A stretch of DNA of 6,204 nucleotides from contig JACDBY010000060.1 of the NCBI GenBank assembly GCA_013694685.1, forward strand, positions 1 to 6,204, read 5' to 3'. The DNA is from Actinomycetota bacterium (GTDB lineage: Bacteria > Actinomycetota > Thermoleophilia > Gaiellales > Gaiellaceae). Positions 5,639-6,204 of this stretch are shown here, one piece after another (position 1 is the first letter of the stretch; each line of letters opens with the position of its first letter). The notes beneath the pieces were generated by a model. That model had not been told where the DNA came from. It worked only from the letters and a program-made list of their open reading frames with translations, and did no database searches. A program made the position numbers and the translations under genes.

Positions 5639-6204
5639 TCACCCGAGGTGGACGACGGTCGCACCGTCGGCGGAGTCCGGCTCGTGCGAGGTGACGAGCG
5701 GATGCCGACCGAGCTCGTCGCGCACTGCCTGGCGGATGGCGCCCGTCCCCCGGCCGTGGATCACACGCACCTCGTCGCGTCCGGCGAGCGCGGCGGTGTC
5801 GACGAAGACCCGGATCGCCTCGCGGGCCTCCTGGCCCGTCCGCCCGCGGAGGTCGAGCTCCCCCGGCGCGTCCGTCGGCGCAGGGGCGCGAATCGTGACG
5901 GCCGCCGCCTCCTCGCCGGGATCGGCCAAGTCGCGATCGGGGTGGAGCCGATCGAAGGGAACGCGCACGCGAAGACCGCCGCGGCCGAGCACGACGGCGT
6001 CGTCCCTCTCGACCTCGACGAGCGTGCCGCGGACACCGAGTGAGGGCGCGACGACGGGGTCACCCGGCTCGAGCGGCGCTGTCACGGGGAGCGGATCGTC
6101 GAGCTCGCTCAGGCTGCGCCCTGCCCGGGCGATGCGCTCCGAGGCGGCGCCGAGGCGACGATCGCGCTCGCGCTCGCTGGCCGAGGCGGCGGTCGGGGTC
6201 TCTC
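5639..6204 (-). CDS. mutS2: MutS2 C-terminal part (KOW-like and Smr domains), 5' end outside window
   Basis: An open frame enters from the right edge and gives 187 residues ending in DGATVVHLG. No stop occurs before the edge. The first 35 residues are Arg/Glu/Ala-rich, consistent with the end of the MutS2 coiled coil. About 45-90 is a KOW-like beta domain (GDPVVAPSLGVRGTLVEV, then LRVRVPFDRLHP). The last 72 residues are an Smr domain with LDLRG (116-120) and HGRGTGAIR (149-157). This order is characteristic of MutS2, an ATPase with an Smr nuclease or RNA-binding tail, reported to suppress recombination or to rescue collided ribosomes. The MutS ATPase core is not in the window, so the symbol rests on the tail alone. 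An isolated Smr protein starting at GTG 6085 is possible, but the frame continues upstream without a stop and with a fitting sequence. Confidence 0.88.
   Translation of the reverse strand, partial: ETPTAASASERERDRRLGAASERIARAGRSLSELDDPLPVTAPLEPGDPVVAPSLGVRGTLVEVERDDAVVLGRGGLRVRVPFDRLHPDRDLADPGEEAAAVTIRAPAPTDAPGELDLRGRTGQEAREAIRVFVDTAALAGRDEVRVIHGRGTGAIRQAVRDELGRHPLVTSHEPDSADGATVVHLG

Noticed and set aside
5640..5642. GTG start for the cytochrome gene overlapping the mutS2 stop
   Set aside because: It would give an Arg-rich 15-residue extension before the signal peptide, while ATG 5597 has a well-spaced AAGGAT and a normal n-region. It is kept only as an alternative.
6083..6085. GTG 6085 as the start of a stand-alone Smr protein
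   Set aside because: The frame stays open to the window edge, and the upstream residues look like the end of the MutS2 coiled coil. The KOW-like domain order also fits MutS2.
1..6204. Frequent CTCGAG, GAGCTCG and CGATCG short palindromes suggesting a repeat family
   Set aside because: They fall mostly in coding frames as Leu-Glu, Glu-Leu and Asp-Arg codons using preferred GC-ending forms; spacing is irregular and flanks are not conserved.

Overview
The window is very GC-rich, with frequent GTG starts, densely packed genes and 4-nt stop/start overlaps. Together with the gene content (an actinobacterial-type SNF2/SWIM pair, a DUF3052-like protein, MutS2), this suggests a high-GC Actinomycetota genome. 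Thermoleophilia/Solirubrobacterales is my guess rather than a demonstrated assignment. I see no rRNA, tRNA, CRISPR array, insertion sequence or phage gene.

Layout from left to right. (1) Positions 1-120, minus strand: the first 40 codons of an aldo/keto reductase that runs off the left edge. (2) Positions 121-161: a 41-bp divergent promoter region. (3) Positions 162-632, plus strand: a three-helix membrane protein of the DUF1345-like type; it is the only complete plus-strand gene and overlaps the next gene tail to tail by 17 bp. (4) Positions 616-5111, minus strand: a four-gene operon, in transcription order SNF2 helicase (969 aa), SWIM zinc-finger protein (246 aa), VOC/glyoxalase-fold protein (137 aa) and DUF3052-like protein (143 aa). 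Junctions are GTGA overlap, 7-nt gap and a probable CTGA overlap. (5) Positions 5112-5189: the helicase promoter and a weak terminator candidate. (6) Positions 5190-6204, minus strand: a membrane-anchored mono-haem cytochrome c, preceded by the C-terminal end of mutS2 (KOW-like and Smr domains), which enters from the right edge.

How the genes may work together. The SNF2 ATPase and SWIM protein are almost certainly made as a coupled pair and probably act together on DNA or nucleoprotein. The VOC and DUF3052-like proteins are co-transcribed, but no functional link is shown by sequence. MutS2 (recombination control or ribosome rescue) and the extracytoplasmic cytochrome share a direction and a 41-bp gap, which suggests co-transcription without an obvious common role. 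Points that most deserve a second look are the channel-like but filter-less membrane protein that looks N-terminally short, the probable CTG start, the overlapping divergent -10 elements with a leaderless reductase gene, and the four-gene SNF2 operon. I found no convincing evidence for a new defence system or mobile element.
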